A stretch of DNA of 64,000 bases from Pseudomonas plecoglossicida NBRC 103162 = DSM 15088. GTDB taxonomy: Bacteria > Pseudomonadota > Gammaproteobacteria > Pseudomonadales > Pseudomonadaceae. Below, piece after piece: positions 44,775-54,198 of the stretch (positions within the stretch are counted from its first letter, which is position 1; every line of letters starts with the position of its first letter). The position numbers and the translations under genes were made by a program. The stretch spans positions 56,334 to 120,333 of the forward strand of contig NZ_BBIV01000021.1 in the NCBI RefSeq assembly GCF_000730665.1, given 5' to 3'. The notes beneath the pieces were generated by a model, which ran no database searches, was not told where the DNA came from, and saw only the letters and a list, made by a program, of their open reading frames with translations.

Positions 44775-45746
44775 TCAGCGAGCGCGGGCGCGCTCATGGA
44801 AGATGAAGCCGATGCTGTTCATCAGCAGTTGTGCGGCGAGGATCGAGGTGACACCGGCCGGGTCGTAGGCCGGGGCCACTTCCACCAGGTCCATGCCCAC
44901 TACCCTGCCCTGGCTGCGACGCGCCAGGGCCTGGATGATCTCCAGCACTTCGTAGTACTGGAAACCGCCATGGCTCGGCGTGCCGGTGCCGGGTGCGATG
45001 GACGGATCGAAGCCGTCGATGTCGATGGTGATGTAGTAGTCGAGGCCTTCCGGGATCTTCGCCAGCACACCTTCGCTGCCCAGGCGGCGCACATCGCGCA
45101 CGGAAAGAATCTGCGAGCCGGCGTCGCGCGCTGCGTCATAGTCGTCGCGGTTGGAGGAGGACACGTTGCGGATGCCCATCTGGGTCATGCCGACGATATG
45201 GTCCAGCTCCGAGGCGCGGCGCAGCGGGTTGCCGTGGCCGTAGCGCACGCCATGGCGCTCGTCGACGAAGTCCAGGTGGGCATCGAAGTGAATGATGTGG
45301 ATCGGCCCGCGCCCTTCATAGGCCTTGATCACTGGGGCATGGATCGAGTGGTCGCCGCCCAGCACCACGGGCATGGCACCCGAGGCGAGGATCTGCCGTA
45401 CCGCCGATTCGATGTTGGCGTTGCTGCTGGCCATGTCGGTGTGGACGATGTCGGCATCGCCTACATCGACCATGCGCACCTGGTCCTGGGTCAGGTAGGT
45501 GGCGTCATCCTCGTGGTCGTACGCACCGCTGTGGCCGAACGAGAACAGCGTGGATGCCTCGCGGATGCCACGCGGTCCGAAGCGTGCGCCGGACCGCCAC
45601 TGGGTACCCATGTCGTTGGGCGCGCCGAGGATCGCCACGTCGGCGTCGATGGCGTTCCAGTCGGTGCAGATGGGGGACTTGGCGAAAGTGCAATGCCCCA
45701 CGAAGGGCAAATTCAGGCGGCCGGATTCATAACCGTGCTTTGACAT
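44775..45746 (-). CDS. Ureohydrolase family enzyme (agmatinase/guanidinobutyrase-like)
   Basis: This 323-aa manganese or nickel metalloenzyme splits urea from a guanidino compound. Metal motifs are GGDHS, HFDAHLDF and TIDIDGFDP, in the spacing of agmatinase, guanidinobutyrase and guanidinopropionase. The start MSKHGYESGRLN is preceded by GGAGAA. It is the first gene of a five-gene operon and is divergent from a LysR gene, as in gbuA-gbuR. Its substrate cannot be read from sequence; the operon of alcohol and aldehyde dehydrogenases points to a guanidino acid made from an alcohol. Confidence 0.88.
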   Translation of the reverse strand: MSKHGYESGRLNLPFVGHCTFAKSPICTDWNAIDADVAILGAPNDMGTQWRSGARFGPRGIREASTLFSFGHSGAYDHEDDATYLTQDQVRMVDVGDADIVHTDMASSNANIESAVRQILASGAMPVVLGGDHSIHAPVIKAYEGRGPIHIIHFDAHLDFVDERHGVRYGHGNPLRRASELDHIVGMTQMGIRNVSSSNRDDYDAARDAGSQILSVRDVRRLGSEGVLAKIPEGLDYYITIDIDGFDPSIAPGTGTPSHGGFQYYEVLEIIQALARRSQGRVVGMDLVEVAPAYDPAGVTSILAAQLLMNSIGFIFHERARAR

Positions 45747-46023
45747 GTTCGGGCTTCTCCAATTCTTGTTCTGGTCAGGAGACGGGGGCCAGTGCCGGGC
45801 CACCGTTGCAGCCACTATGGCCGCAGTGCGGCGGCGAAAAAATGCGCAACTGCAGATGCATACATCGGCGAATCCGAAGTACCAGCGCCCCCTGGAACTT
45901 CAGGAAATTCACAAATGCCCGGCATTGCGGGAGAGCGCCCAGGCATGCTTACCTTGGCAAAAAACAATCGATCGGATGCTCATATCAGCTTCACCGATGT
46001 GACGCACCGACAGGAGGCCAGGC

Positions 46024-46932
46024 GTGATCCAGCTCCACGATGTCGATCTCAAGCTCCTCAGGGTATTTGTCACCATCGTCCGCTGCGGCGGCTTTTCCGC
46101 GGCACAGGCGGCGCTGAACGCCGGCCAGTCGACCATCAGCGAACAGATGACGCACCTGGAAACGCGGCTGGGGGTCAAGCTCTGCCAGCGCGGGCGCAGC
46201 GGCTTTCGTCTGACCGAACAGGGGGTGGCGATCCATGAAGCGGCATTGCGCCTGCTGGGCGCGGTGGAGAGCTTCTGCCTGGACGCCGACGTGCTCAAGC
46301 AGCACATCAGCGGCAAGCTCAACCTCGGCATCATCGACTCGACCCTGACCGACCCCGACTCGCCGGTGCCGCGCACCACCCAACGCTTCGTCTCGCGCGG
46401 CCACGATGCTCACCTGAACGTCTACATCGGCACCCCCGCCGAGCTCGAAGAGCGCGTGCTCGACGGCCGCCTGCACCTGGCCATCGGGCACTTTCACATG
46501 CGCGTGCCGGGGCTGTCCTACCTGCCCCTGTACGACGAGGCACTGGGTCTGTACTGCGGCCGCCGCCATCCCCTGTTCGGCAGCAAGGCCAGCAATGGCC
46601 GCCTGCTCGAAGAAGTGCGCGCCAGCCGCCTGGTCGCGCGCGGGTACATGCAGCAATACGACCTCGAGCAATTGGGCATGAGCAAGGCCGCAGCCACCGT
46701 GGAGAACATCGAGGCTGCAGCGATCCTGATCATTTCCGGGGCTTACGTCGGGTTCCTGCCGGTGCATTTCACCGAGCAGTGGGTCAAGAGCGGCGAGATG
46801 TGCCGGCTGGGCGCCAACACCCTGGACCTGAGCTCGCCTTTCGATGTGATCACGCGCCGCGGAGTGGCCGCGCCGCCGATCCTGCAGGCGTTTCTGGAGG
46901 ACTTGGGCGCTTGCATGCAGCCGGTGGTTTGA
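46024..46932 (+). CDS. LysR family regulator of the ureohydrolase operon
   Basis: This 302-aa regulator has a winged helix (LKLLRVFVTIVRCGGFSAAQAALN and QSTISEQMTHLETRLGVKLCQRG) and an effector domain with SGAYVGFLPVHFTEQWV. The start is GTG 46024 with AGGAGG six bases ahead. It is divergent from the ureohydrolase; the 278-bp intergenic strip (45747-46023) holds no gene and contains a short dyad GATG-CATA-CATC at about 45855. It is likely to activate the operon in the presence of the guanidino substrate. Confidence 0.92.
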   Translation: MIQLHDVDLKLLRVFVTIVRCGGFSAAQAALNAGQSTISEQMTHLETRLGVKLCQRGRSGFRLTEQGVAIHEAALRLLGAVESFCLDADVLKQHISGKLNLGIIDSTLTDPDSPVPRTTQRFVSRGHDAHLNVYIGTPAELEERVLDGRLHLAIGHFHMRVPGLSYLPLYDEALGLYCGRRHPLFGSKASNGRLLEEVRASRLVARGYMQQYDLEQLGMSKAAATVENIEAAAILIISGAYVGFLPVHFTEQWVKSGEMCRLGANTLDLSSPFDVITRRGVAAPPILQAFLEDLGACMQPVV

Positions 46933-47078
46933 CCGACGTTTGTATCATTTTGTGTTCAAAGTGCGAGCTGACACACAAGTACGCGTGCTGCCCAGCGGCC
47001 CGACACAACCCCGATACACACTTCTTCTTTACTGGCATGCATCCCTCAACGCCAAGGTTCACGCCCCAGGAGATGCCC

Positions 47079-48116
47079 ATGCTCGCCCACCCCGCTTCCC
47101 GACGCTTCACGCGTTGCGCCCTGCTCGCCTTCGCCCTGTTGCCGATGGGCCTGATGAGCGCTGCGCAGGCTTACGCCACGCAAGACACGCAGCCTGTGAA
47201 GGGGGTGGCGGTGGCAGATGACTTCGGCCCCCTGAAGCACGTCAAGGCCGGCGTGCTGGATGTGGCCTACGTCGAACAGGGCCCTGCCGACGGCCCGGTG
47301 GTGATCCTCCTGCACGGCTGGCCCTACGACATCCACAGTTTCCAGGAAGTCGCCCCGGCCCTGGCCGCCAAGGGCTACCGGGTGTTGGTGCCGTATGTAC
47401 GCGGTTATGGCGAGACCCGCTTCCTCTCCTCCGACACGCCCCGCAACGCCCAGCCCGCGGCGCTGGCCAGCGATGTGATTGCCTTCATGGACGCACTGCA
47501 GGTCAAGCACGCGGTGCTGGCCGGCTTCGACTGGGGCGCGCGCACGGCCGATATCGTCTCGGCCCTGTGGCCGGAACGGGTGAAGGCGCTGGTCTCGGTC
47601 AGCGGCTATCTGATCAGCAGCCAGCAGGCCGCCAAGGCGCCGCTGCCGCCGAGCGCGGAACTGCAATGGTGGTATCAGTACTACTTCGCCACCGAGCGCG
47701 GCCAGCTTGGCTATGAGAGCAACCGCCACGCCTTCGCCAGACTGATCTGGCAAACCGCATCGCCGAAGTGGACGTTCGACGATGCCACTTTCGAACGCAG
47801 CGCCAAGGCCCTGGACAACCCCGACCAGGTCGCCATCACGGTGCACAACTACCGCTGGCGGCTGGGACTGGCCCAGGGCGAGACGCGTTATGAACCGCTG
47901 GAAGCCAGACTGGCCAAGTTCCCCAGCATCGGCGTGCCGACCATCACCCTGGAGGGCGATGCCAACGGCGCGCCGCACCCACCCGCCGAGGCCTATGCCC
48001 AGCGCTTTACCGGCAAGTACGAGTATCGGCTGATCCAGGGTGGCATCGGCCACAACCTGCCGCAGGAAGCGCCCCAGGCCTTCGCCCAGGCGGTGGTCGA
48101 TGCCGACCACCTGTGA
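47079..48116 (+). CDS. Exported alpha/beta hydrolase, epoxide hydrolase-like
   Basis: This 345-aa protein has signal peptide TRCALLAFALLPMGLMSAAQA, so it acts in the periplasm. The oxyanion motif is LLHGWP (residues 78-82), the nucleophile is Asp151 in AGFDWGARTA (Asp instead of Ser, as in epoxide hydrolases and haloalkane dehalogenases) and the catalytic His is in GIGHNLPQEAP. I chose ATG 47079, with AGGAG six bases ahead, not the ATG two codons earlier. It is convergent with the LysM/M23 gene. Confidence 0.88.
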   Translation: MLAHPASRRFTRCALLAFALLPMGLMSAAQAYATQDTQPVKGVAVADDFGPLKHVKAGVLDVAYVEQGPADGPVVILLHGWPYDIHSFQEVAPALAAKGYRVLVPYVRGYGETRFLSSDTPRNAQPAALASDVIAFMDALQVKHAVLAGFDWGARTADIVSALWPERVKALVSVSGYLISSQQAAKAPLPPSAELQWWYQYYFATERGQLGYESNRHAFARLIWQTASPKWTFDDATFERSAKALDNPDQVAITVHNYRWRLGLAQGETRYEPLEARLAKFPSIGVPTITLEGDANGAPHPPAEAYAQRFTGKYEYRLIQGGIGHNLPQEAPQAFAQAVVDADHL

Positions 48117-48122
48117 GCGCAC

Positions 48123-48818
48123 TCAATTGGCGGCGGGCAACACGCCCAACGGATCGACCGGCTTGCCGTTCTGGCGAATCTCGAAGTACAGCTGCGTGCG
48201 GTCGGTATCCAGGTCACCGGCCTCGGCAATCAGCTCTCCCTTGCTGACCGTTTGCCCTTCCTTGACCAGCAACCTGCGGTTGTGGCCATAGACGCTGGCG
48301 TGGGAGGTGCCGTGCTGGAGGATGATCAGGTTGCCGTAGCCGCGAATGTTGGTGGCGAACGCCACCTTGCCGCCGAGGCTGGCGTACACCGGCTGGCCAG
48401 GGTTGGCCGCGATACGGATGCCCTTGCTGAGCTTGTCGGCCGGGGCATAGCGGCCGATGACCACGGGGTTCTTGATCGGCCAGCCCCAACCGCGCAAGGT
48501 CACCTTGGTGGCCGGAACGGTCGCGGTTCTGGATGCGCTCGATGCGCTTCTGGAGGCGGTCTTGGCCGTGCTGGTGCCTGGGCCGAAGCGAATGCTCTGA
48601 CCCACGTTCACCGCATAGGGCGGGCTGATGTTGTTATAGCGCGCCAGGACCTTGAAATCCCAGCCGTGCCGGGTAGCGATCGAGTAGAGGGTGTCGCCGC
48701 GCTTGACCTTGTAGACGCCGCTGACGACCTTGTTGACAGACACGCCGGTGCTGGGTGGTTGAGAACTGCACGCGGAAATCGACAGCAGGACAGCGATCAC
48801 AATGAGCCTGAAAAACAC
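48123..48818 (-). CDS. Lipoprotein with LysM and degenerate LytM (M23) domains, NlpD-like
   Basis: This 231-aa lipoprotein (lipobox ISAC) has a LysM repeat (YKVKRGDTLYSIATRHGWDFKVLARYN) and a C-terminal M23 fold (KGIRIAANPGQPVYASLGGKVAF, YGNLIILQHGTSHASVYGHN and TQLYFEIRQNGKPVDPL). The zinc ligands are changed: the first His-x3-Asp reads as NPGQ-type and the LHFEIR His is Tyr (LYFEIR). So it is probably an activator of cell-division amidases, like NlpD or EnvC, not a peptidase. GTG 48818 is the start, with AAAGGG ahead. Confidence 0.88.
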   Translation of the reverse strand: MFFRLIVIAVLLSISACSSQPPSTGVSVNKVVSGVYKVKRGDTLYSIATRHGWDFKVLARYNNISPPYAVNVGQSIRFGPGTSTAKTASRSASSASRTATVPATKVTLRGWGWPIKNPVVIGRYAPADKLSKGIRIAANPGQPVYASLGGKVAFATNIRGYGNLIILQHGTSHASVYGHNRRLLVKEGQTVSKGELIAEAGDLDTDRTQLYFEIRQNGKPVDPLGVLPAAN

Positions 48819-48920
48819 ACCACACCCTTTGAACAGAGACGCGATTGACGAAGGTGCTCACTATAAAGCACTGCGCGGCGTGTGCATGCCAGGTGATATC
48901 AAGAAAAGCGGGGCTTTGTG

Positions 48921-49208
48921 CTAATCCTTCACCTGGCAGACCCCATTGGCCCGGTTCTTACCGGTGTACGAAACGTCCGGCGAGCCATCCGGGTTGATCG
49001 ACAGCGAGATTGTCACACCGCTGCCCTTGGCTTCGAAGTAGTTGTCGTTGAACTTCTTCAAGGGTGCTTCCTTGCCATTGATATAGATCGGGCCGCCCTT
49101 GTCGGCGTGGACCTCAATGTTTCCCGGGCAGGTGGCGTTCAGGAGGGGGATCTGCGCCTGGGCGATGGCGGGGGTGGCCAGCAGGAGGGCGAGTAGTAAT
49201 GGCTTCAT
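48921..49208 (-). CDS. Small periplasmic protein (95 aa), unknown
   Basis: The protein has signal peptide MKPLLLALLLATPAIAQA, followed by a beta-rich domain with one Cys pair (LNATCPGNIEVHADKGG and NGVCQVKD) and IYINGKEAPLKKFNDNYFEA. This is a short oligosaccharide- or OB-like pattern. I know no family name. The ATG at 49208 starts the signal directly. It is not obviously linked to the siderophore genes upstream on the same strand. Confidence 0.7.
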   Translation of the reverse strand: MKPLLLALLLATPAIAQAQIPLLNATCPGNIEVHADKGGPIYINGKEAPLKKFNDNYFEAKGSGVTISLSINPDGSPDVSYTGKNRANGVCQVKD

Positions 49209-49343
49209 GTGATGCTCCTTGGTCGACGTGCACAAGAAGGAAGTTATAGCTCATGAATGCCCTGCCCTGTGCAGCAATGGGCCGCTGCACGGCCAATCGC
49301 GGCACAGGATCGCGCCTGCCGCACGCAGGCGGCGGCAACGGCT

Positions 49344-51722
49344 TTACCAGTTGTAGGTCACTGTCCCGTACACGGTGCGCTGCTGCCCATACTGGCAACC
49401 CATGTTGCTGAAGCATCCGGCCACGTACTTCTCGTCGAACAGGTTGGTGGCGTTCAGCGAGACCTCCATCCCGTCCAGCGACTTGTCTACCTTGCCCAGA
49501 CTGTAGGCAACCAGCGCGTCGACCACGCTGTAGCTGTCGACCTTGAAGCTGTTGGCCGTGTCGCCGTAGGTGCTGCCCACGTAGCGGGCACCAGCGCCCA
49601 GGCGCAAGCCCTCCATCAAGCCGCCCTGGAAGGTGTAGTCACCCCAGAGCGAGGCCATGTGCTCGGGGATGCGGAACGGCGTGTTGCCCTTGTTGCCAGC
49701 CTCCGACTTGGTCACCTCGACATCGTTCCAGGTGTAGCTACCGATCACATTGAAGCCCTTGGCAATCTCGGTCTTGCCCTCCAGCTCCACGCCCTGGGAG
49801 CGCACCTCGCCTTCCTGGCGCGAGAAACCGTTGATGTTCTCGGTGGCGTTCTGCTTGGTCAGGTCGAACACCGCCACGGTGTAGAGGCTGTTGGAGCCTG
49901 GGGGTTCGTACTTCACGCCCACTTCGTACTGCTTGCCGATCTCGGGGTCGAGCTGCGAATTGTTGGCCGTGACACCCATGACCGGCAGGAACGACTCGCT
50001 GTAGCTGGCATACGGGGCGATGCCGTTGTCGAACAGATAGACGATACCGGCGCGGCCGCTGAACTTCTCGTCCTTCTGGGTCTGCGGGTCGCGGTCGTCC
50101 TTCTGGTTGCTGGCCCAGTCGTAGCGGCCACCCAGCAGGAACACCCACTTGTCCACCTTCAGCTGGTCCTGCAGGTACACGCCGGTCTGCGAGAGCTTCT
50201 GCTCGTAGCTGGCCTGGCTGAACGGGGTGAAGCTCAGCGGCTGGCTGTTGTCGGGGTTGAACACATCGAAGGTGCCATTGATCAGGCTCAGCGCCTGGTC
50301 CTGGTCGAACTTGCCGTTGTTGTAGTCCACGCCGGTCAGCAAGGTGTGCTCCACCGCGCCGGTGGCGAAGTTTGCCTGCACCTGGTTGTCCATCGTGAAC
50401 AGGCGCCCGTCGCCCTTGCGCTCGTCTGCGTAGCGCATGTATTGGTCGCCCACCGGCATGAGCAGGGCGATTTCTGCGCTGGACTGGCGGTAGTCGCTGT
50501 AGCGCACGTTCTGGCGAAGGGTCCACACCTCGTCCAGGTGGTGCTCGAATACATAACCCAGCGAGGTCTTCTCGTTGGTCATGTAGTCGAAGCCGGTGTC
50601 GCCGACGTAGGTGTCACGGTCGAGCCGGCCGCGCGGGTCATGGAACACGGTGCCTTGGGCCGGCAGCGGGTTGGCGAAGTTGCCGGTCTGCTTCTGGTAC
50701 TCGGCCAGCACGGTCAGCTCGGTGTCGGCGTTGGGCCGGAAGCTGATGGCCGGGGCCACGTACTCGCGGCGGTTGGTGATGTGGTCGGCCTGCGCATCGG
50801 CCTCACGGAACAGGCCGGTCAGCCGGTAGCTCCACACCCCCTCCTCGTCCAGCGCGTCGCCCAGGTCGAAGGCTGCCTGGTTATAGTCGTGGTTGCCCGC
50901 CTGCAGTTGCACCTGGCGCAGTGGCTCGGTGGTCGGGCGCTTGCTCACCAGGTTGATCTGGCCACCCGGATCGGAGGCGCCATAGAGTACCGAGCTGGCC
51001 CCACGCAGCACTTCGATGCGCTCCAGACCATAAGGCTCGGGGGCGTCCCAACCGAGGAAGTCCGGCAGAAAGGTACGCGTGCCGTCGCGCAGCATGCGTC
51101 CGGTGCCCTGCTGGAAGCCGCGGATGGTCAGCTGGTCGGTCACGAATTGCGGGCCGGCCAGCTCGGCGTTGATGCCTGGGCTGTAGCGCAGGGCCTGGGC
51201 CACGGTCTTGGGCTGCTGGGCCTGGATCTGTTCACGGGTGACTACCGACACCGAATAGGGCGTCTCGAGTATCGGCGTGTCGGTCTTGGTGCCGGCCGAG
51301 GCGCGCTTGGCCACGTAGCCGTCATCCGGCGTCACCGAACTGTAGGCCTGGCCAGAGATGCTGGTGCTGGGCAGCATCATCGCCGAATCGCCGCTGCTGC
51401 CCTGCAAGGTCACGTGGTTGCCTTCGATGCTGTAGGCGATCGAAGTGCCCTGCAGCAGTTGGCGCAGGGCCTCCGCCGGCTCCATCTGCCCCGACACGCC
51501 GCGGCTGCGCAGGCCCGACACGGTGTCCTGGCTGTAGATGATCTGCAGGTTGGCCTGGTTGCCAAGATCGTTCAGCGCCGAGGCCAGCGGTTTGGCCGGG
51601 ATGTCGATGCGCACGGGCTCGGCCTGGACCGGCAGCGCGGCGACGATGGCCAGGCCCAAGGTGGCGGCGGCGATGCACCGGCGCAGCCGGTGTGCCGGTA
51701 GATTCAACGAGAAGGCGCTCAT
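49344..51722 (-). CDS. TonB-dependent siderophore receptor with STN signalling domain
   Basis: This 792-aa outer membrane receptor has signal peptide RRCIAAATLGLAIVAALPVQA, an STN domain (~35-110; DIPAKPLASALNDLGNQANLQIIYSQD, GRSRGVSGQMEP and YSIEGNHVTL), a plug (ETPYSVSVVTREQIQAQQPKTVAQALRY with RIEVLRGASSVLYGASDPGG) and a 22-strand barrel ending in aromatic Trp (VTYNW). The STN domain signals through a FecR-type anti-sigma factor, here encoded by the first gene of the same operon. It follows the FhuF gene by 20 bp. It probably takes up the siderophore made by the neighbouring genes. Confidence 0.93.
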   Translation of the reverse strand: MSAFSLNLPAHRLRRCIAAATLGLAIVAALPVQAEPVRIDIPAKPLASALNDLGNQANLQIIYSQDTVSGLRSRGVSGQMEPAEALRQLLQGTSIAYSIEGNHVTLQGSSGDSAMMLPSTSISGQAYSSVTPDDGYVAKRASAGTKTDTPILETPYSVSVVTREQIQAQQPKTVAQALRYSPGINAELAGPQFVTDQLTIRGFQQGTGRMLRDGTRTFLPDFLGWDAPEPYGLERIEVLRGASSVLYGASDPGGQINLVSKRPTTEPLRQVQLQAGNHDYNQAAFDLGDALDEEGVWSYRLTGLFREADAQADHITNRREYVAPAISFRPNADTELTVLAEYQKQTGNFANPLPAQGTVFHDPRGRLDRDTYVGDTGFDYMTNEKTSLGYVFEHHLDEVWTLRQNVRYSDYRQSSAEIALLMPVGDQYMRYADERKGDGRLFTMDNQVQANFATGAVEHTLLTGVDYNNGKFDQDQALSLINGTFDVFNPDNSQPLSFTPFSQASYEQKLSQTGVYLQDQLKVDKWVFLLGGRYDWASNQKDDRDPQTQKDEKFSGRAGIVYLFDNGIAPYASYSESFLPVMGVTANNSQLDPEIGKQYEVGVKYEPPGSNSLYTVAVFDLTKQNATENINGFSRQEGEVRSQGVELEGKTEIAKGFNVIGSYTWNDVEVTKSEAGNKGNTPFRIPEHMASLWGDYTFQGGLMEGLRLGAGARYVGSTYGDTANSFKVDSYSVVDALVAYSLGKVDKSLDGMEVSLNATNLFDEKYVAGCFSNMGCQYGQQRTVYGTVTYNW

Positions 51723-51742
51723 GATACTCCTGATGATTATGG

Positions 51743-52456
51743 TTATGTTGGCATGTTGATTCGGTTCTGGCGCCTGGCCAGCGGGCAGACCCCGCAGCGC
51801 TGCAACGGTAGGCGCTCACGCAGGCAACAGACGCGCCGCATGACCCCGCCAGCATCGCGCCGCAGGGCTGCACGCATGGCTGAGCACGCATCCTGCCGAC
51901 GGCTGTCGCGAACATGCTCGCGTGCTTCCCCAAGCGCGCGGTCGGGCAGGTTGGCCTGGGCCATCTCCAGCCCCCAGTCGATGCATAGCGCCACGTTGCC
52001 CCACAGCAGCCGCGGGGCCAGCCCGGTGTAGGCGGCGAAGCGGCTGACCTGCGGATGCAGCAGCTGTTCGTGCAGCCGTTCCAGCAGGCGCGCGCCACTT
52101 CGTTCGGCGGGCGCTTCTCCCGTGAGCAGTGGCAGGTGCAGCTCGGTCGGTGCACCCTGGGGGTCGATTGTCATGCGCAACCGGGCTGGGTCCAGGGTCG
52201 GTGGTTCGACATCGAAAAGGCCGCCCAGCAGCAACGCCGGCAGCACCAGCGCACAGCCCTCCTGGTGCCATTGCGAGGCGACCGCGCGTGGATCAGCCTG
52301 TGGCCAGTTGCGGGCATAGCGCGCCAAGGCGCCGCGCAGCAACTCAGGTTCCAGCCAGCCGCTCAGCGACGGTGCGTCGCTGTGTGGCAGCCTGCGCCAG
52401 CGAGCCGCCAGCGGCTGCATCTGGGCAGGCAGGCGCGCGAACAGCGCCGGGCTCAC
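51743..52456 (-). CDS. fhuF: FhuF-type ferric siderophore reductase
   Basis: This 237-aa cytoplasmic iron-sulfur protein ends with RRVCCLRERLPLQRCGVCPL: the CC-x9-CxxC cluster that binds [2Fe-2S] in FhuF and related siderophore reductases. It would free iron from a ferric hydroxamate. The start is GTG 52456, overlapping the exporter stop by GTGA. It is between the exporter and the receptor in one operon. Confidence 0.85.
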   Translation of the reverse strand: MSPALFARLPAQMQPLAARWRRLPHSDAPSLSGWLEPELLRGALARYARNWPQADPRAVASQWHQEGCALVLPALLLGGLFDVEPPTLDPARLRMTIDPQGAPTELHLPLLTGEAPAERSGARLLERLHEQLLHPQVSRFAAYTGLAPRLLWGNVALCIDWGLEMAQANLPDRALGEAREHVRDSRRQDACSAMRAALRRDAGGVMRRVCCLRERLPLQRCGVCPLARRQNRINMPT

Positions 52457-54120
52457 GTCAGCTCGGACTCGGCAGCGCCGACCGGCTGGCGCACGAGCCT
52501 GCCCTGCTCGATGCGCAGCAGCGTGTCGGCGGCATCGAAGTAGCGGTCGTCGTGGGAGATCACCACGATGGTCTTGCCCAAGCGCTGCAGGTCAGGCAGC
52601 AGCTCGGTGTAGAAGATGCGGCGGAAGGTGGGGTCCTGGTCAGCGGCCCACTCGTCGAACACCAGCACAGGGCGCCCCTCGGTCCAGGCCTGCAGCAGCG
52701 CCAGGCGCTTGCGCTGGCCGGTCGACAGGTCGAGGGTGGAGAAACGCCCATCCTCGATGCTCACCTTGTGCGCGATCTCCAGGCGTTCCAGGTAGCCCAT
52801 GGCATCGGCCGGCACCTCGCCGCCGGCCTGCACAAGGTCTTCGAACAGGAAGAAGTCCGACAGCACGGTGGTGAACAGCTGGCGGTAATCGTCGCGTTGC
52901 TGCTCGCCGACCGGGGCGCCATCCAGCAGCACGCTGCCGCGCTGCGGCACGTACAGGCCCAACAGCAGCTTGATCAGGGTGGTCTTGCCACCGCCGTTCT
53001 CGCCGACGATGAACACGATCTCGCCCTTGCGCAGCGACAGGTTCACAGGGCCGATGGCAAATCCTTGGCTGCCGTCGTCGGTGGCGTACTGGTAATGCAC
53101 GTCGCGCAGTTCAATGCTGTCGATGGCGGTCGGTGCAGGTGTGTCCTTGGCCTCGCGCAGGCAGGGTTCGGGTGAGGTGAACTGCTCGGAAAGCTCGGCC
53201 ACCCGGCGAAACGCCACTTGTGCCCGACCGATGTTCGGCAGCGTGCCCAGCAGGTGTTCCAGCGGGCCTTTCATGTACAGCAGCACCAGAATGAAACCAC
53301 TGAGCGTGGCGGTGCTGGTGCTCGGCCAGAAAGCCTGGAAGGCCAGTGCCACACCAATGACGATGAAGAACAGGGTCGAGCCGACCCCCTTGGCCACGAC
53401 GAACTGGTTGATCGAGTTGACCTGCTTCTTGCAGATGGCATCGGCAGTGCCCTCGATGCTCTCGCCCAGCAGGCGCAGACGGCGCGGGCGGTTGATGCGC
53501 AGCTCCTTGGCACCTTCGGCGATGGAGCGGTAGTGCTTCTGCAAGTCGTCTTCCAGGTCGCGGGCTTCGAAGAAGCCCTTGATACCCCGGGACCGGGCAT
53601 AGTACTGCGCCACCGAGCCCAACAGGATGGCCAGGGTGGTGGTCAGGAACATCGCCGGAGACAGTTGCACCAGGTACACCAGGCAACCGAGGGTCACGCT
53701 GGCAGATACCGCCAGCGGCGCGAAGGCGAAGGCGAAATCGCTGATGGTGTCGACGTCGTGGGTCAGTACCGGAATCAGCCGGTGGCTACGGTAGCGCTCC
53801 AACTGGTCGATCGGTGCGCTGAGAATCTTCAGGCCCAGCGACTTGCGCAGACGCGCGATCACATGTTGGCCGACGTAGTTGGTGCCGATGTCCGAGATCA
53901 CCGACCCCAGTAGCGCCAGCAGGCACAACCCGGCAAAGCCCAGCAGCACGCCACGGCTGGCACCGCCTTCGGCGTGCAGGGCGTGGTTGATGGTAGCCAG
54001 CAGCCCGGTGATGCTCAGGCCGCCGAGGATGCCCAGCACGGTGGAGACCAGCAGCAGCGGCCAGAACGGGCGCAGCACCTGGGTCAGTTCATGCAGGTTG
54101 GACTTTCGGGGAGTGCTCAT
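52453..54120 (-). CDS. Cyclic peptide/siderophore export ABC transporter (PvdE/SyrD family)
   Basis: This 555-aa half transporter has six hydrophobic helices (residues ~20-290) and an ATPase domain with Walker A VGENGGGKT, signature LSTGQRKRLALLQA and Walker B PVLVFDEWAADQDP; the switch His is VISHDDRYF. Length and the DEWAADQ form match the cyclic peptide export family that includes PvdE. It likely exports the NRPS product or its precursor to the periplasm. It follows the FecR gene by 78 bp and overlaps fhuF. Confidence 0.92.
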   Translation of the reverse strand: MSTPRKSNLHELTQVLRPFWPLLLVSTVLGILGGLSITGLLATINHALHAEGGASRGVLLGFAGLCLLALLGSVISDIGTNYVGQHVIARLRKSLGLKILSAPIDQLERYRSHRLIPVLTHDVDTISDFAFAFAPLAVSASVTLGCLVYLVQLSPAMFLTTTLAILLGSVAQYYARSRGIKGFFEARDLEDDLQKHYRSIAEGAKELRINRPRRLRLLGESIEGTADAICKKQVNSINQFVVAKGVGSTLFFIVIGVALAFQAFWPSTSTATLSGFILVLLYMKGPLEHLLGTLPNIGRAQVAFRRVAELSEQFTSPEPCLREAKDTPAPTAIDSIELRDVHYQYATDDGSQGFAIGPVNLSLRKGEIVFIVGENGGGKTTLIKLLLGLYVPQRGSVLLDGAPVGEQQRDDYRQLFTTVLSDFFLFEDLVQAGGEVPADAMGYLERLEIAHKVSIEDGRFSTLDLSTGQRKRLALLQAWTEGRPVLVFDEWAADQDPTFRRIFYTELLPDLQRLGKTIVVISHDDRYFDAADTLLRIEQGRLVRQPVGAAESELT

Positions 54121-54198
54121 CGTCGCGGGTTCCAGACAGGTCTTGCCCGAATGACGAATGAGGCTTTTGTTTGTTCAGCACATTTTCAGATTTTGCGG

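Noticed and set aside
48897..48917. aaagc-ggg-gcttt stem near the small periplasmic protein
   Set aside because: A 5-bp stem with no useful T run is too weak to call a terminator.
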